DNA from: Akkermansiaceae bacterium
GTDB lineage: Bacteria > Verrucomicrobiota > Verrucomicrobiia > Verrucomicrobiales > Akkermansiaceae
Assembly (NCBI GenBank): GCA_025457805.1
Contig: JALOTR010000016.1
Coordinates: 1-12,647, forward strand
Direction: 5' to 3'
Length of the DNA stretch: 12,647 nt
In this document: positions 1 through 6,783 of the stretch, in pieces
How the letters are laid out: the number at the start of each line of letters is the position of its first letter
Position numbering within the stretch: the stretch's first letter is position 1
Made by a program: the position numbers and the translations under genes
The notes under the pieces: generated by a model
Databases searched by the model: none
What the model was told of the DNA's origin: nothing
What the model saw: the letters and a program-made list of their open reading frames with translations, nothing else

Positions 1-180
1 TTTGAAATCGACCGGAGCGGAAACATCATCGCGCCGCCAAACCGCCTGCGGGCCTTCCTTCATGCCGAGGAAGGAACCGTGAAGTTGATCGCCATTGGTG
101 AAGCGCAGAAGGTCCTGTGTCTCCGCAGCCATGAGCATGGCGGCGGAGAAATAAACCGGTATGGCGGCAAGGCGGATCAT
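1..180 (-). CDS. Exported protein of unknown function, N-terminal 60 codons (runs off the window)
   Basis: This reading frame stays open from an ATG at 180 to the left edge, so only the first 60 residues are seen. The N-terminus (MIRLAAIPVYFSAAMLMAAE) looks like a short signal peptide with likely cleavage near residue 18-19. A beta-rich segment follows with the phrase RFTNGDQLHGSFLGM and then WRRDD, a style I associate with large exported verrucomicrobial proteins of unknown function. The ATG overlaps the TGA of the upstream toroid gene as ATGA (177-180), which points to translational coupling and membership of the same operon. No catalytic motif is visible in the part present. The coding call rests on the signal peptide, the overlap and the open frame. 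The function is unknown. Confidence 0.8.
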   Translation of the reverse strand, partial: MIRLAAIPVYFSAAMLMAAETQDLLRFTNGDQLHGSFLGMKEGPQAVWRRDDVSAPVDFK

Positions 181-1196
181 TTTTCGTAAATCGGAAGGAA
201 ACGATAATTGAGAGCCAGCGACAACAAGGCTCCGGCGGTATTGAACGATGGCCCCTGATTGCCCGGAAACGAACCATCACTCATCTGGATCGTGGCGAGA
301 TAACGGATGTTGCGCACATTCCATTCCCGCCAGGTGGCATCATCCGCATGGAACAGGGCCTGCGACATATAATATTCGAAATAATACGGATAATAGCGGT
401 CGCGATAATCCATGCTTTTTTTGAGGAACTCCACACTGGCTTGGAAGCCTTTGGAATCGCGCTCTTTGGCGAGGGCGAGGCAGAGGACACCGATGGACGT
501 CAAGGTGGGCTTGCCTCCGGAGGCGGAAGTATAACCATAGGATCCATCGCTGCCGCGGTTGTTGTTAAGATAGGCAAGGGCTTTGCGAATGGAATCATCG
601 GGCACGGCGATGCCGGCATTGCGCGCGGCGAACAAGGTGACCAACTGACAACCTGTGACGGTGGTATCCGCATCGCGGCTGTCCGGCGTGTAGCGCCATG
701 CATTGAATCGGTTGCGTTTCTGGGCGCTGAGAATGAGGTCCACCGCCTTCTTGAGAGCAGGTGCGATCTTCGGGTTGTCCACCACGCCATAGGCTTCCGC
801 GAGTGCCTTGGTGGCGAAGGCATGATTGTACATGCTGTTGCCGATGTAGCCGTTCTTCTCGTTCTGCTGGGTGAGGATGAAATCGATGCCATTGCGGATA
901 TTCTTCGCGTAAGGGCCATTCACCGGATCCTCACCGTGTGCCAAAAAGGCCGCCACGCACAACCCCACCACGCCGGGCTCGCTGCCGACGCTGTCATTCC
1001 AGGCACCTTTTTCGTTCTGGGACTTGGCAAGATATTGCAGGCCCTTTTCATAAATCAACTCCGCCTGGGCAGGGATGCCATCATCCTTGCGCCCGCCGGG
1101 AATTTCCTGGGACCAAAGGGACGCTGCACTTGTTAGATAAAACAATGCCACGCCCGGGATGAGCGGCTTTAGGAATGATGACAGGATGGATTTCAT
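177..1196 (-). CDS. Exported prenyltransferase/squalene-oxidase-repeat (alpha/alpha-toroid) protein
   Basis: The product is 339 aa from the ATG at 1196, which has GGAG eight bases upstream; a longer TTG form at 1214 lacks such support. Residues 1 to about 30 form a signal peptide. The rest carries repeated helix pairs typical of the terpene cyclase/prenyltransferase toroid fold: GLQYLAKSQNEKGAW at 53-67, FILTQQNEKNGYIG near 106-119, ILSAQKRNRFNAWRY near 155-169, and an LTSIGVLCLAL helix near 232-242. A DADTTVTG stretch at 175-182 resembles the DxDTT variant of class II cyclases, but related exported bacterial proteins often have DTSVTG here, so catalysis is not implied. The protein is shorter than squalene-hopene cyclases (over 600 aa) and is exported, so it is probably a binding or scaffold protein. 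It follows a small exported protein by 19 nt and overlaps the next gene by ATGA. The fold call is firm; the function is unknown. Confidence 0.85.
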   Translation of the reverse strand: MKSILSSFLKPLIPGVALFYLTSAASLWSQEIPGGRKDDGIPAQAELIYEKGLQYLAKSQNEKGAWNDSVGSEPGVVGLCVAAFLAHGEDPVNGPYAKNIRNGIDFILTQQNEKNGYIGNSMYNHAFATKALAEAYGVVDNPKIAPALKKAVDLILSAQKRNRFNAWRYTPDSRDADTTVTGCQLVTLFAARNAGIAVPDDSIRKALAYLNNNRGSDGSYGYTSASGGKPTLTSIGVLCLALAKERDSKGFQASVEFLKKSMDYRDRYYPYYFEYYMSQALFHADDATWREWNVRNIRYLATIQMSDGSFPGNQGPSFNTAGALLSLALNYRFLPIYEK

Positions 1197-1215
1197 AACT
1201 GGGGCTCCGTGCAAT

Positions 1216-1851
1216 TCACTTCACTTTTTGCTCCGCACCGCGGTTGTAGGCATCGAAGGCTTTGCGGAATTCCTCCGGGATTTCCAGACTGGCCGATCCA
1301 CCGGCCTTGGGCACGCGGCGCGCTTCCGATTTGCCATTGGCGAGTCCGCCGACGCCTTCGTTGCCGGTATCCGACTCACCGGTCTGGCCATTGCTGCCCT
1401 CGTCGCTGGGTTTTCCATTCTCCCCCTTGCCCTGCTTTTTGTCGCCTTCGGGAGACTTGCCCATCATGCGCTCCATCATGTCCATCATGGCGCTGCCGGA
1501 TTTGCCCTGACCGCTGCCGCTTTGGCTTTGTTTCTCTTTCGCCGCGGCGTGGATCTTCTCGATGATCTCGGTTTGGCCGGCGATGGTTTCACCACCGGTA
1601 TCCGCTTCCGCGAGGCGATCGGTGGTTTCATCCATGATGTCTTCCACCTCGCCGAGAAGCTCGATGACTTTGGGGACCGTCTGCTCGATCACGAGCTGCT
1701 GCACATCGGCGGAAAGCTCGTCCTGTTCGTCCGCGATTTTTTCCGCGCCCTCCTTGTGGACTTCCAACATGTCCTTGCCTTCCTCGGCGGCGATGAGCGG
1801 AGAAATGGCAAGAATGGCGCAGAGGCCACGGGTGATGATGGAGTGTTTCAT
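1216..1851 (-). CDS. Exported low-complexity acidic protein of unknown function
   Basis: The product is 211 aa. Residues 1-22 form a signal peptide ending in LIAAEE. Residues 25-110 are highly charged and helical and could form a coiled coil. Residues 108-170 are a Gly/Ser/Lys/Glu-rich disordered stretch interrupted by a Met-rich patch (AMMDMMERMMG at 121-131). The C-terminus ends in a short conserved-looking block (RRVPKAGG near 178-185, then EIPEEFRKAFDAYNRG near 190-205). The start ATG at 1851 overlaps the stop of the DUF4175-like gene as ATGA (1848-1851), so the two are probably co-translated, and the product likely acts in the periplasm with that large coiled-coil membrane protein. I recognise no enzyme motif. 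The coding call is firm because of the signal peptide and the overlaps on both sides of the cluster. Confidence 0.85.
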   Translation of the reverse strand: MKHSIITRGLCAILAISPLIAAEEGKDMLEVHKEGAEKIADEQDELSADVQQLVIEQTVPKVIELLGEVEDIMDETTDRLAEADTGGETIAGQTEIIEKIHAAAKEKQSQSGSGQGKSGSAMMDMMERMMGKSPEGDKKQGKGENGKPSDEGSNGQTGESDTGNEGVGGLANGKSEARRVPKAGGSASLEIPEEFRKAFDAYNRGAEQKVK

Positions 1852-4496
1852 GGCTCGTTGCTGGGAGGGTTGCCGCGCTGGACTTTCTGATCGCGGCGGA
1901 GTTGTTCGAGCGCGCGGGTGCGGGCGCGCAGGTCTTGTTCGGTCTGGATCATTTTCATGACCCGCAGCATGAATTCAAAGTCCTCGTCTTCGGAGTTCGG
2001 ATTGGAACCACCACCTTCGCCCTCGCCGCCGCTTTCCTTTTCGCCTTCGAGCGTCTTGGCCCACTCGTTGAGGCGATCTGCCCATTGTTTCGCCTGCTCG
2101 GCGGCTTGATAGGTGTGATTCGCAGCGAGTGCGATGCGGACTTCTTCGAGGCCGATGTCGATTTTGGATTCCCGCATCTCATCGAGGATTTTCTTGAAGG
2201 TTTCCTGCTGGGTGCGGGCGTGGAAATTGGCGAGGTCTTCCTGGATCCAGCGCACATCGGCGGCGGTGTCCGCTTGTTGGCGGCTGTTATCACTGAGGCG
2301 GCGAAGGTCGGAGGGGTCTGTCTGCTGGGGCTTCAATCCCAGCACGCGTTCGAACGCCTCACGCAAGGAGCCCACGATGCCTTCCTCTTCTCCGGCGGCT
2401 TTCTTCAAGCGGTTGACGAAGGTTCCGGCTTCGAAGCGGCGGTTGGCATCATTGGCTTTTTCGATCGCTTCCTGCATTTTGGCGACTGCCTTCTTCTGCT
2501 GCTCCACAGCCTCATCCACATCCTTCTGGGATTTTTCCGGAGTGTTGGACTGGTCTTGGGAATCACTTAACTTCTCCTCCACTTTGGGGATGTCCTCTTC
2601 AGACAGTTCCTGCATGGATTTGAGGGACTCGGCCATTTTCTTGAGAGTCTCCTTGTCGATGTCGCCATTGCGGGTGGCACCCTTCATGAGTTCCTCCATG
2701 CGGCGGGTGAGTTCTTCCATGCGCCGCTTGGTCTCGGCTTCTTCCGAAGTTTGGGTTTCCAGGCGTTTCTGGTTTTCCTCCTTCTGAAGCTCATCGCCAT
2801 CGAGGCGTTCGAGGCGCTCGTTTTCATCTAACAATTCCTGCTCACGGCGCGCGAGGTCCTCGAACTCGGTGATCTGGCGATCGAACCACGACTTGAGCAT
2901 CTGGGCATGTTCGTCGCGGGTGAGCACGTAGAGCACCACGGGGTCCGAGTAAGTGCGGCCGCGGCCCGGGAACTGGTCTTCCGCATAAGCACGAAGGGTG
3001 ATTTTCTGCGGGGTGATGCCGAAGGCGGCGGGCGAAAACGCGGCGGGACGGAGCAGGCGGCGTTCTTCCAATTCGCCATCGGCGATTTTCAGTTCGCCGT
3101 TGGCCGGTTTTTCATCGGTGGGGCGGGAAAACTCGCCGCTCCATTCCAAGCCGCTGGCCTTCACTCCGAAGTCGTCTTCTGCAAGCACTTCGAAATCCAG
3201 CGTCTCCTCCGGGAGCATCACCTTCTGGCGATCGATCCCCTGCAAGTATGCAGCGGGAACCGCATCTTTCACGGCATCCACCCGCAGGCGGAATCCGCCG
3301 TCACCCGCAAGGCCGAGTTGATCTTCCCACGAAAAGGGCACCTCGAATCCCACATCGCCGACCGCGATTTCCGGTGTGCGCGCCGTTTGTCCGGAAATTT
3401 CCAAACTGCCTTCGATCGGCGCATAAGGAGCAGCGGTCTTGCCGGGGATTTCCTCCGAAACAATCCCGCGGGTGGGGCCAAAGCTGCCTTTGGCGAGTGG
3501 GCGGTTCATGTCCAATTCGATGCGCACTTTGCTGCCTTCCAGCGCGGTGACGACGCCCGAATTCAAGTCCACCGTGCGCTCGGGGATCCCGAGATAGTCG
3601 GGAGCGGTCACGATGGCATGCACCCCTTCCGTCGATGGACGGGGCACCGGCTCGACGCGGAGTTCGTGGCGGAGGTCGCCGACGCGGAAAACCACCGTGC
3701 CGGGATCCTGCTGGCCGGGGAAGGCGAAGCGATAGGTCTCACCCTCCAGTTTCGCCTCGATTCCCGGCTGAAGGCCGTAGCGGCCGGTCGCAAGTGGCGG
3801 GCGTTGTTCGGAGTCTTTGGAAAGTTTCAGCGAAACCTCGAAGGCCTCGCCATATGCCACCGCCATGCGGACAGGTGGGTTTTCCAGCTTGGTGAAGGTG
3901 TAGCGCTCGGTGTCCGAGAGCGGCATCAGCCAGCGTTGCAAGGCATTGAAGCCAGCCCGTGGAGTGAGGGTGAAGGCCACGGCGGACAAGGCTGCAAGCC
4001 CCATCGCCGCCAGCGCCCAGCGCCGGTGTTTCTGCGGGGGCAATGCCTCATCGAGCTTGCGACGGCCGGTTTCCGCCGCCACCGCCGCCATCGCCGCCTC
4101 ACGCAGACGCGGCGAGAGCGAATCGGCATTGGCTTCCTGGTTTTGGAGTTCGATGACCCCCAGCAGACGATCGCCAAGTCCCGGGTAACGCTTGGCAATC
4201 AGCCGCGCGAGTTGGTTTTCCTGCCGCTGACCCCACACCCAGCGGTGCAGCCAGTAAGGGGCAAATACAGCGAAAAGCGAAATTCCCCCCACCAGAATCA
4301 AGAGCCGCACCCAACCCGGCGTCTGCCACACGCGGTCCAGCCCGTACACGAGAAGGAAGGAAACCAGCAGCCCGATCAATCCCGCCGCGATGGCTTCCAG
4401 GATTTTCACCCGCCACAAGTGACGACGGAAATCCGACAACTGCTGCCGCAGCGATTCCGGAATGGTGACTTTCGATGATTGGGGTGGCGGGGGCAT
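1848..4496 (-). CDS. Large inner-membrane protein with periplasmic Ig-like and coiled-coil regions (DUF4175-like)
   Basis: The product is 882 aa from the ATG at 4496 (MPPPPQSSKV); an in-frame TTG at 4625 would add 43 unlikely residues. Three hydrophobic helices lie at about 31-54, 62-82 and 160-178, an arrangement I recall for the DUF4175/TIGR02302-type membrane proteins of alphaproteobacteria, planctomycetes and verrucomicrobia. Residues 200-525 are beta-rich, with phrases typical of this group (TAPDYLG near 297-303, LAEDDFGV near 438-445). From about 535 to 610 and again around 655-690 there are long charged heptad-like helices rich in Glu, Lys and Gln. A Gly/Glu-rich linker lies near 820-832, followed by a conserved-looking C-terminal helical block. 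No catalytic residues are evident. In other genomes such genes sit with MoxR/DUF58/BatA-type genes; none is in this window. The gene leads a run of four exported products and is coupled to the next by ATGA. The family name is from memory and moderately sure. Confidence 0.8.
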   Translation of the reverse strand: MPPPPQSSKVTIPESLRQQLSDFRRHLWRVKILEAIAAGLIGLLVSFLLVYGLDRVWQTPGWVRLLILVGGISLFAVFAPYWLHRWVWGQRQENQLARLIAKRYPGLGDRLLGVIELQNQEANADSLSPRLREAAMAAVAAETGRRKLDEALPPQKHRRWALAAMGLAALSAVAFTLTPRAGFNALQRWLMPLSDTERYTFTKLENPPVRMAVAYGEAFEVSLKLSKDSEQRPPLATGRYGLQPGIEAKLEGETYRFAFPGQQDPGTVVFRVGDLRHELRVEPVPRPSTEGVHAIVTAPDYLGIPERTVDLNSGVVTALEGSKVRIELDMNRPLAKGSFGPTRGIVSEEIPGKTAAPYAPIEGSLEISGQTARTPEIAVGDVGFEVPFSWEDQLGLAGDGGFRLRVDAVKDAVPAAYLQGIDRQKVMLPEETLDFEVLAEDDFGVKASGLEWSGEFSRPTDEKPANGELKIADGELEERRLLRPAAFSPAAFGITPQKITLRAYAEDQFPGRGRTYSDPVVLYVLTRDEHAQMLKSWFDRQITEFEDLARREQELLDENERLERLDGDELQKEENQKRLETQTSEEAETKRRMEELTRRMEELMKGATRNGDIDKETLKKMAESLKSMQELSEEDIPKVEEKLSDSQDQSNTPEKSQKDVDEAVEQQKKAVAKMQEAIEKANDANRRFEAGTFVNRLKKAAGEEEGIVGSLREAFERVLGLKPQQTDPSDLRRLSDNSRQQADTAADVRWIQEDLANFHARTQQETFKKILDEMRESKIDIGLEEVRIALAANHTYQAAEQAKQWADRLNEWAKTLEGEKESGGEGEGGGSNPNSEDEDFEFMLRVMKMIQTEQDLRARTRALEQLRRDQKVQRGNPPSNEP

Positions 4497-4622
4497 GGGC
4501 AGGAATCCGGGAAATCCAAATGAGCACAATCGAATCCAAACGGCAGGCAAACCGGGAACGACTAAAACTCCCAGAAGAACGCCTGCCCTTCCAGCGGAAT
4601 TTCGTCTATTCAGCGTTTCCAA

Positions 4623-4646
4623 CAAGCGCCTTTGTTTGGCGGCTTG
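4623..4646 (-). terminator. Weak possible terminator hairpin after the ketopantoate reductase gene
   Basis: On the minus strand, CAAGC-C-GCC pairs with GGC-GCTTG around a 7-nt A-rich loop, with one bulged base. It starts about 30 nt after the panE stop. The following bases (TTGGAAACG) are only weakly T-rich, so termination would be partial. If active, it would separate panE from the DUF4175-like operon. Confidence 0.3.
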
Positions 4647-4676
4647 GATTCGCGGGGTTGAATCGCCTGAGAAGCA

Positions 4677-5606
4677 TCACCCGTTCCGCTCTTTGATCTT
4701 TTCCCGGATCTCCCCCAAAAGCCTTTCCAAGTGCGGCATCGGCACCCCGGCGGCCTTGGCGCGGCGCAGCGGTTCCTCCCAAATCGGCCCCACTTCCACT
4801 TCGCGGCCTTCGGTGAAATCGATCATGCTCGAAGTCCGGTAAGGCCCCATCGGGCGGGTGCGGTCGATGTTGAAATCGATCAGCGAGTCCTCCAGCGGCA
4901 GGCCGAGCGCGCGCGCGGCGGAAATGACTTCCACCATCAGGGCACGGATCCGGTTTTCTGTTTCCGCAGACGAAAGCAGGACATCGGTGGTCACCCCGCC
5001 CTCCGCCACCGAGAGGCCATTGAAGGGGACATTCCAGACGAGTTTTTCCCACTGGGCTTTTTCCAAATTCGGCACGGCCTCTGCCGGAATGCCCGCAGCT
5101 TTGAAGCGCCGGAAAACTTCCAATGCCCGCTCACCGCCTGCCCGCCACTCGCCGATCGCCACCCGGCCGCCCGCCGTGTGGGCGACATGGCCGGGCGCGA
5201 GGCGGTTGATGCAGACGAAACACAAACCGCCCAGCACCCGCTCCGGGCCGGTGATTTCCGCGATGGTTTCGCAGTTTCCGAGCCCATTCTGCAAGGTGAG
5301 CACCTGCGTTCCCGCATGCAACAATGGCGGCAAAACCTCCGCCAAATGCGCATTCGACGTGGCCTTCCAGGAAACCAGCACCAAGTCCACCGGTCCGATC
5401 TCCGCCGCGGTCCGAAACGCCTTCACCGTCGGGAGATGGAAATTTCCATGCACACTGTCCACCCGCAGACCCTGCGTATTCAGCGCCTCGACATCCGACC
5501 TCGCCAAAAACGAAACATCCTCACCCGCCTGCGCGAGCCGACCGCCATAATACAGGCCGATGGCTCCGGAGCCGACGACGGCCACGCTCTTGAAATTCCA
5601 GCTCAT
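4677..5606 (-). CDS. panE: 2-dehydropantoate 2-reductase (ketopantoate reductase)
   Basis: This enzyme reduces 2-dehydropantoate to pantoate with NADPH in the pantothenate/coenzyme A pathway, in the cytoplasm. The 309-aa product begins with a Rossmann motif GSGAIG (12-17). It has QNGLGN (106-111) with the conserved Asn107, and WEKLVWN (186-192) with the expected catalytic Lys188 followed by N192 and N196. Near the C-terminus SSMIDF and EVEVG (271 likely the conserved Glu) match the family's SM...E block. Length is typical (about 290-310). The ATG at 5606 has only a G-run upstream. A TTG at 5618, four codons earlier, lies nine bases after a perfect AAGGAGG at 5634-5628, so the TTG may be the real start. 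The gene follows the winged-helix gene by 5-16 nt and is probably co-transcribed with it. Family members vary in substrate, so panE is likely but not proven. Confidence 0.88.
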   Translation of the reverse strand: MSWNFKSVAVVGSGAIGLYYGGRLAQAGEDVSFLARSDVEALNTQGLRVDSVHGNFHLPTVKAFRTAAEIGPVDLVLVSWKATSNAHLAEVLPPLLHAGTQVLTLQNGLGNCETIAEITGPERVLGGLCFVCINRLAPGHVAHTAGGRVAIGEWRAGGERALEVFRRFKAAGIPAEAVPNLEKAQWEKLVWNVPFNGLSVAEGGVTTDVLLSSAETENRIRALMVEVISAARALGLPLEDSLIDFNIDRTRPMGPYRTSSMIDFTEGREVEVGPIWEEPLRRAKAAGVPMPHLERLLGEIREKIKERNG

Positions 5607-5622
5607 CCCGCCCCCCAAACAA

Positions 5623-6672
5623 TCAATCCTCCTTGAAACCCTCCGCCCGGCGGCCATCGATGCAGCGGGTGAGCCATTGGATGAGTTTTTCCGCTTCCTC
5701 GGACTCGTTGCGCAGCGAGCTCAGCTCCGTCCAATCAAGATGCGGACGCGACCTCGGCGCGGCGATGCGGTTGATGTCGAGCTTGGCCATGATGGCCTCG
5801 GTTTCCCGCGGATGGGCATTGAGAATGTTGGCCGGGCGCGGCAGTTCGTCGAGCGCGTCGGGCGTCAGACCGAACGAAGTCACCCCGACGCCAAAGGAGG
5901 CGCTCAAACGACGCAAACTGTCTGCCAAGGCCTCATCCTCGATCGGCGCGGCATAGATCAATTCACCACCCTGCGCCCACATGGAAACCGCGAGAGTCTG
6001 GTGGAAATCCTCGCGATAGGTCTGCAGGGATGGCTGGATGCGAAGCCGCGCCGCATGCAGGCGGAAGGGCGCGATGCCGAGCCGCTGCTTGAAGGCGAGC
6101 ATCGTTTCATCGAGCGACATTTCCTCATCGGGCGAGCCGCCGGTTTCCCAATCCACCAGCACGAGTTCGGGATATTTCCAAAGATTGCTGATCGGCGAGT
6201 CCTTGCCGAAGGCCTGGCGGAAGGCGAAGGGAAAACGGCCATTGATTTCAAAATACCGCGTCACCACCGCGCGGAACTTGCGGATCCGCAGCATGGTGTT
6301 GTCCATGATGTCCTGATCCACCGTCGTCAGATCGTCCAGCCGTCCTTGCGTGAGGGCCAAAAGTTCCTGCGCACCGGACAAGGCCGGCAAGGGCGCACTC
6401 CGACGATAGTATCCCTGGCCTTTTTCCACCTTTGCAATCGGCGAGGCCGGATCGCATGACATGATGGAAAAGTGATACCTCAAGGAAGCATCCGAATAGT
6501 TTCCTGTGAGCTGCAGACGCGTCAGACGGATCAATTCCGTGCCCTTGATCGCGTCTGCGGGATTGCCAGGAAGCAATGCGGGGAGGATGTCGGTTAGCTG
6601 CTTGCGGAGGCTCATGGGTAATTGCAACAAACGCTGCTGTGCGCCCATCCAATTCACCCGCCCCCGGATCAT
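5623..6672 (-). CDS. Winged-helix protein with a degenerate PD-(D/E)XK-like region, function unknown
   Basis: The product is 349 aa from the ATG at 6672; an ATG at 6648 with GGTGA five bases upstream would give 341 aa and is equally plausible. Residues 22-90 look like a winged helix, ending in the wing-like phrase VEKGQGYYRR. Residues 130-175 contain YFEINGRFPFAFRQAFG and then LWKYPELVLVDWE. Residues 200-270 contain RLRIQPSLQTYREDFHQTLA and FGVGVTSFGL. From memory this order resembles COG2958/HrgA-like proteins (winged helix plus a restriction-endonuclease-like domain), in which the matching strands read about HPDxV and FEVK. Here the ExK position appears to be RLR, so nuclease activity is doubtful. 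It is cytoplasmic with no signal peptide. It lies directly upstream of panE and divergent from the LolA-like gene. The coding call is firm; the family assignment is tentative. Confidence 0.75.
   Translation of the reverse strand: MIRGRVNWMGAQQRLLQLPMSLRKQLTDILPALLPGNPADAIKGTELIRLTRLQLTGNYSDASLRYHFSIMSCDPASPIAKVEKGQGYYRRSAPLPALSGAQELLALTQGRLDDLTTVDQDIMDNTMLRIRKFRAVVTRYFEINGRFPFAFRQAFGKDSPISNLWKYPELVLVDWETGGSPDEEMSLDETMLAFKQRLGIAPFRLHAARLRIQPSLQTYREDFHQTLAVSMWAQGGELIYAAPIEDEALADSLRRLSASFGVGVTSFGLTPDALDELPRPANILNAHPRETEAIMAKLDINRIAAPRSRPHLDWTELSSLRNESEEAEKLIQWLTRCIDGRRAEGFKED
5628..5634 (-). promoter_or_regulatory. Perfect Shine-Dalgarno site (AAGGAGG) for the ketopantoate reductase gene
   Basis: AAGGAGG lies within the last codons of the upstream winged-helix gene. 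It is nine bases from an in-frame TTG (5618-5616) but 21 bases from the ATG at 5606. The spacing favours TTG initiation, giving four extra N-terminal residues (MGGG) ahead of MSWNF. Confidence 0.55.
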
Positions 6673-6754
6673 CAAGCCCCAAAAAGGCGGGATTTAAAAA
6701 AACCGGGACCAAACACTTAGGTTTTTTGAAGGAAATCACTCGAAAGCTTGTCGA

Positions 6755-6783
6755 ATGGGGGATTTAACGCATCCTGCCCCCAT
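6755..6783 (+). promoter_or_regulatory. Hairpin that overlaps the start codon of the LolA-like gene
   Basis: ATGGGGG (6755-6761) can pair with CCCCCAT (6777-6783) as a perfect 7-bp stem around a 15-nt loop. The right arm takes in the first two bases of the start codon at 6782, and the left arm holds the only G-rich stretch nearby. In mRNA this could limit initiation. No regulator or ligand is suggested by the sequence. Confidence 0.35.

Noticed and set aside
348..1136. 262-codon plus-strand frame opposite the toroid gene
   Set aside because: It is a mirror of a convincing exported toroid protein; its product shows no signal peptide or motif and ignores the operon structure.
2907..4478. 523-codon open frame on the plus strand, antisense to the DUF4175-like gene
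   Set aside because: The minus-strand frame has membrane helices, family phrases and a coupled neighbour. The antisense product is rich in His/Arg/Gly with no domain, as expected from a mirror frame in G+C-rich DNA.
4497..4625. 43-residue N-terminal extension of the DUF4175-like protein from a TTG at 4625
   Set aside because: The extension is Pro/Leu/Gly-rich without family likeness, while the ATG at 4496 places the first membrane helix at the expected distance from the N-terminus.
4731..6459. Two plus-strand frames (about 300 codons each) opposite panE and the winged-helix gene
   Set aside because: PanE is unmistakable on the minus strand, and the products of these frames are compositionally biased without recognisable features.
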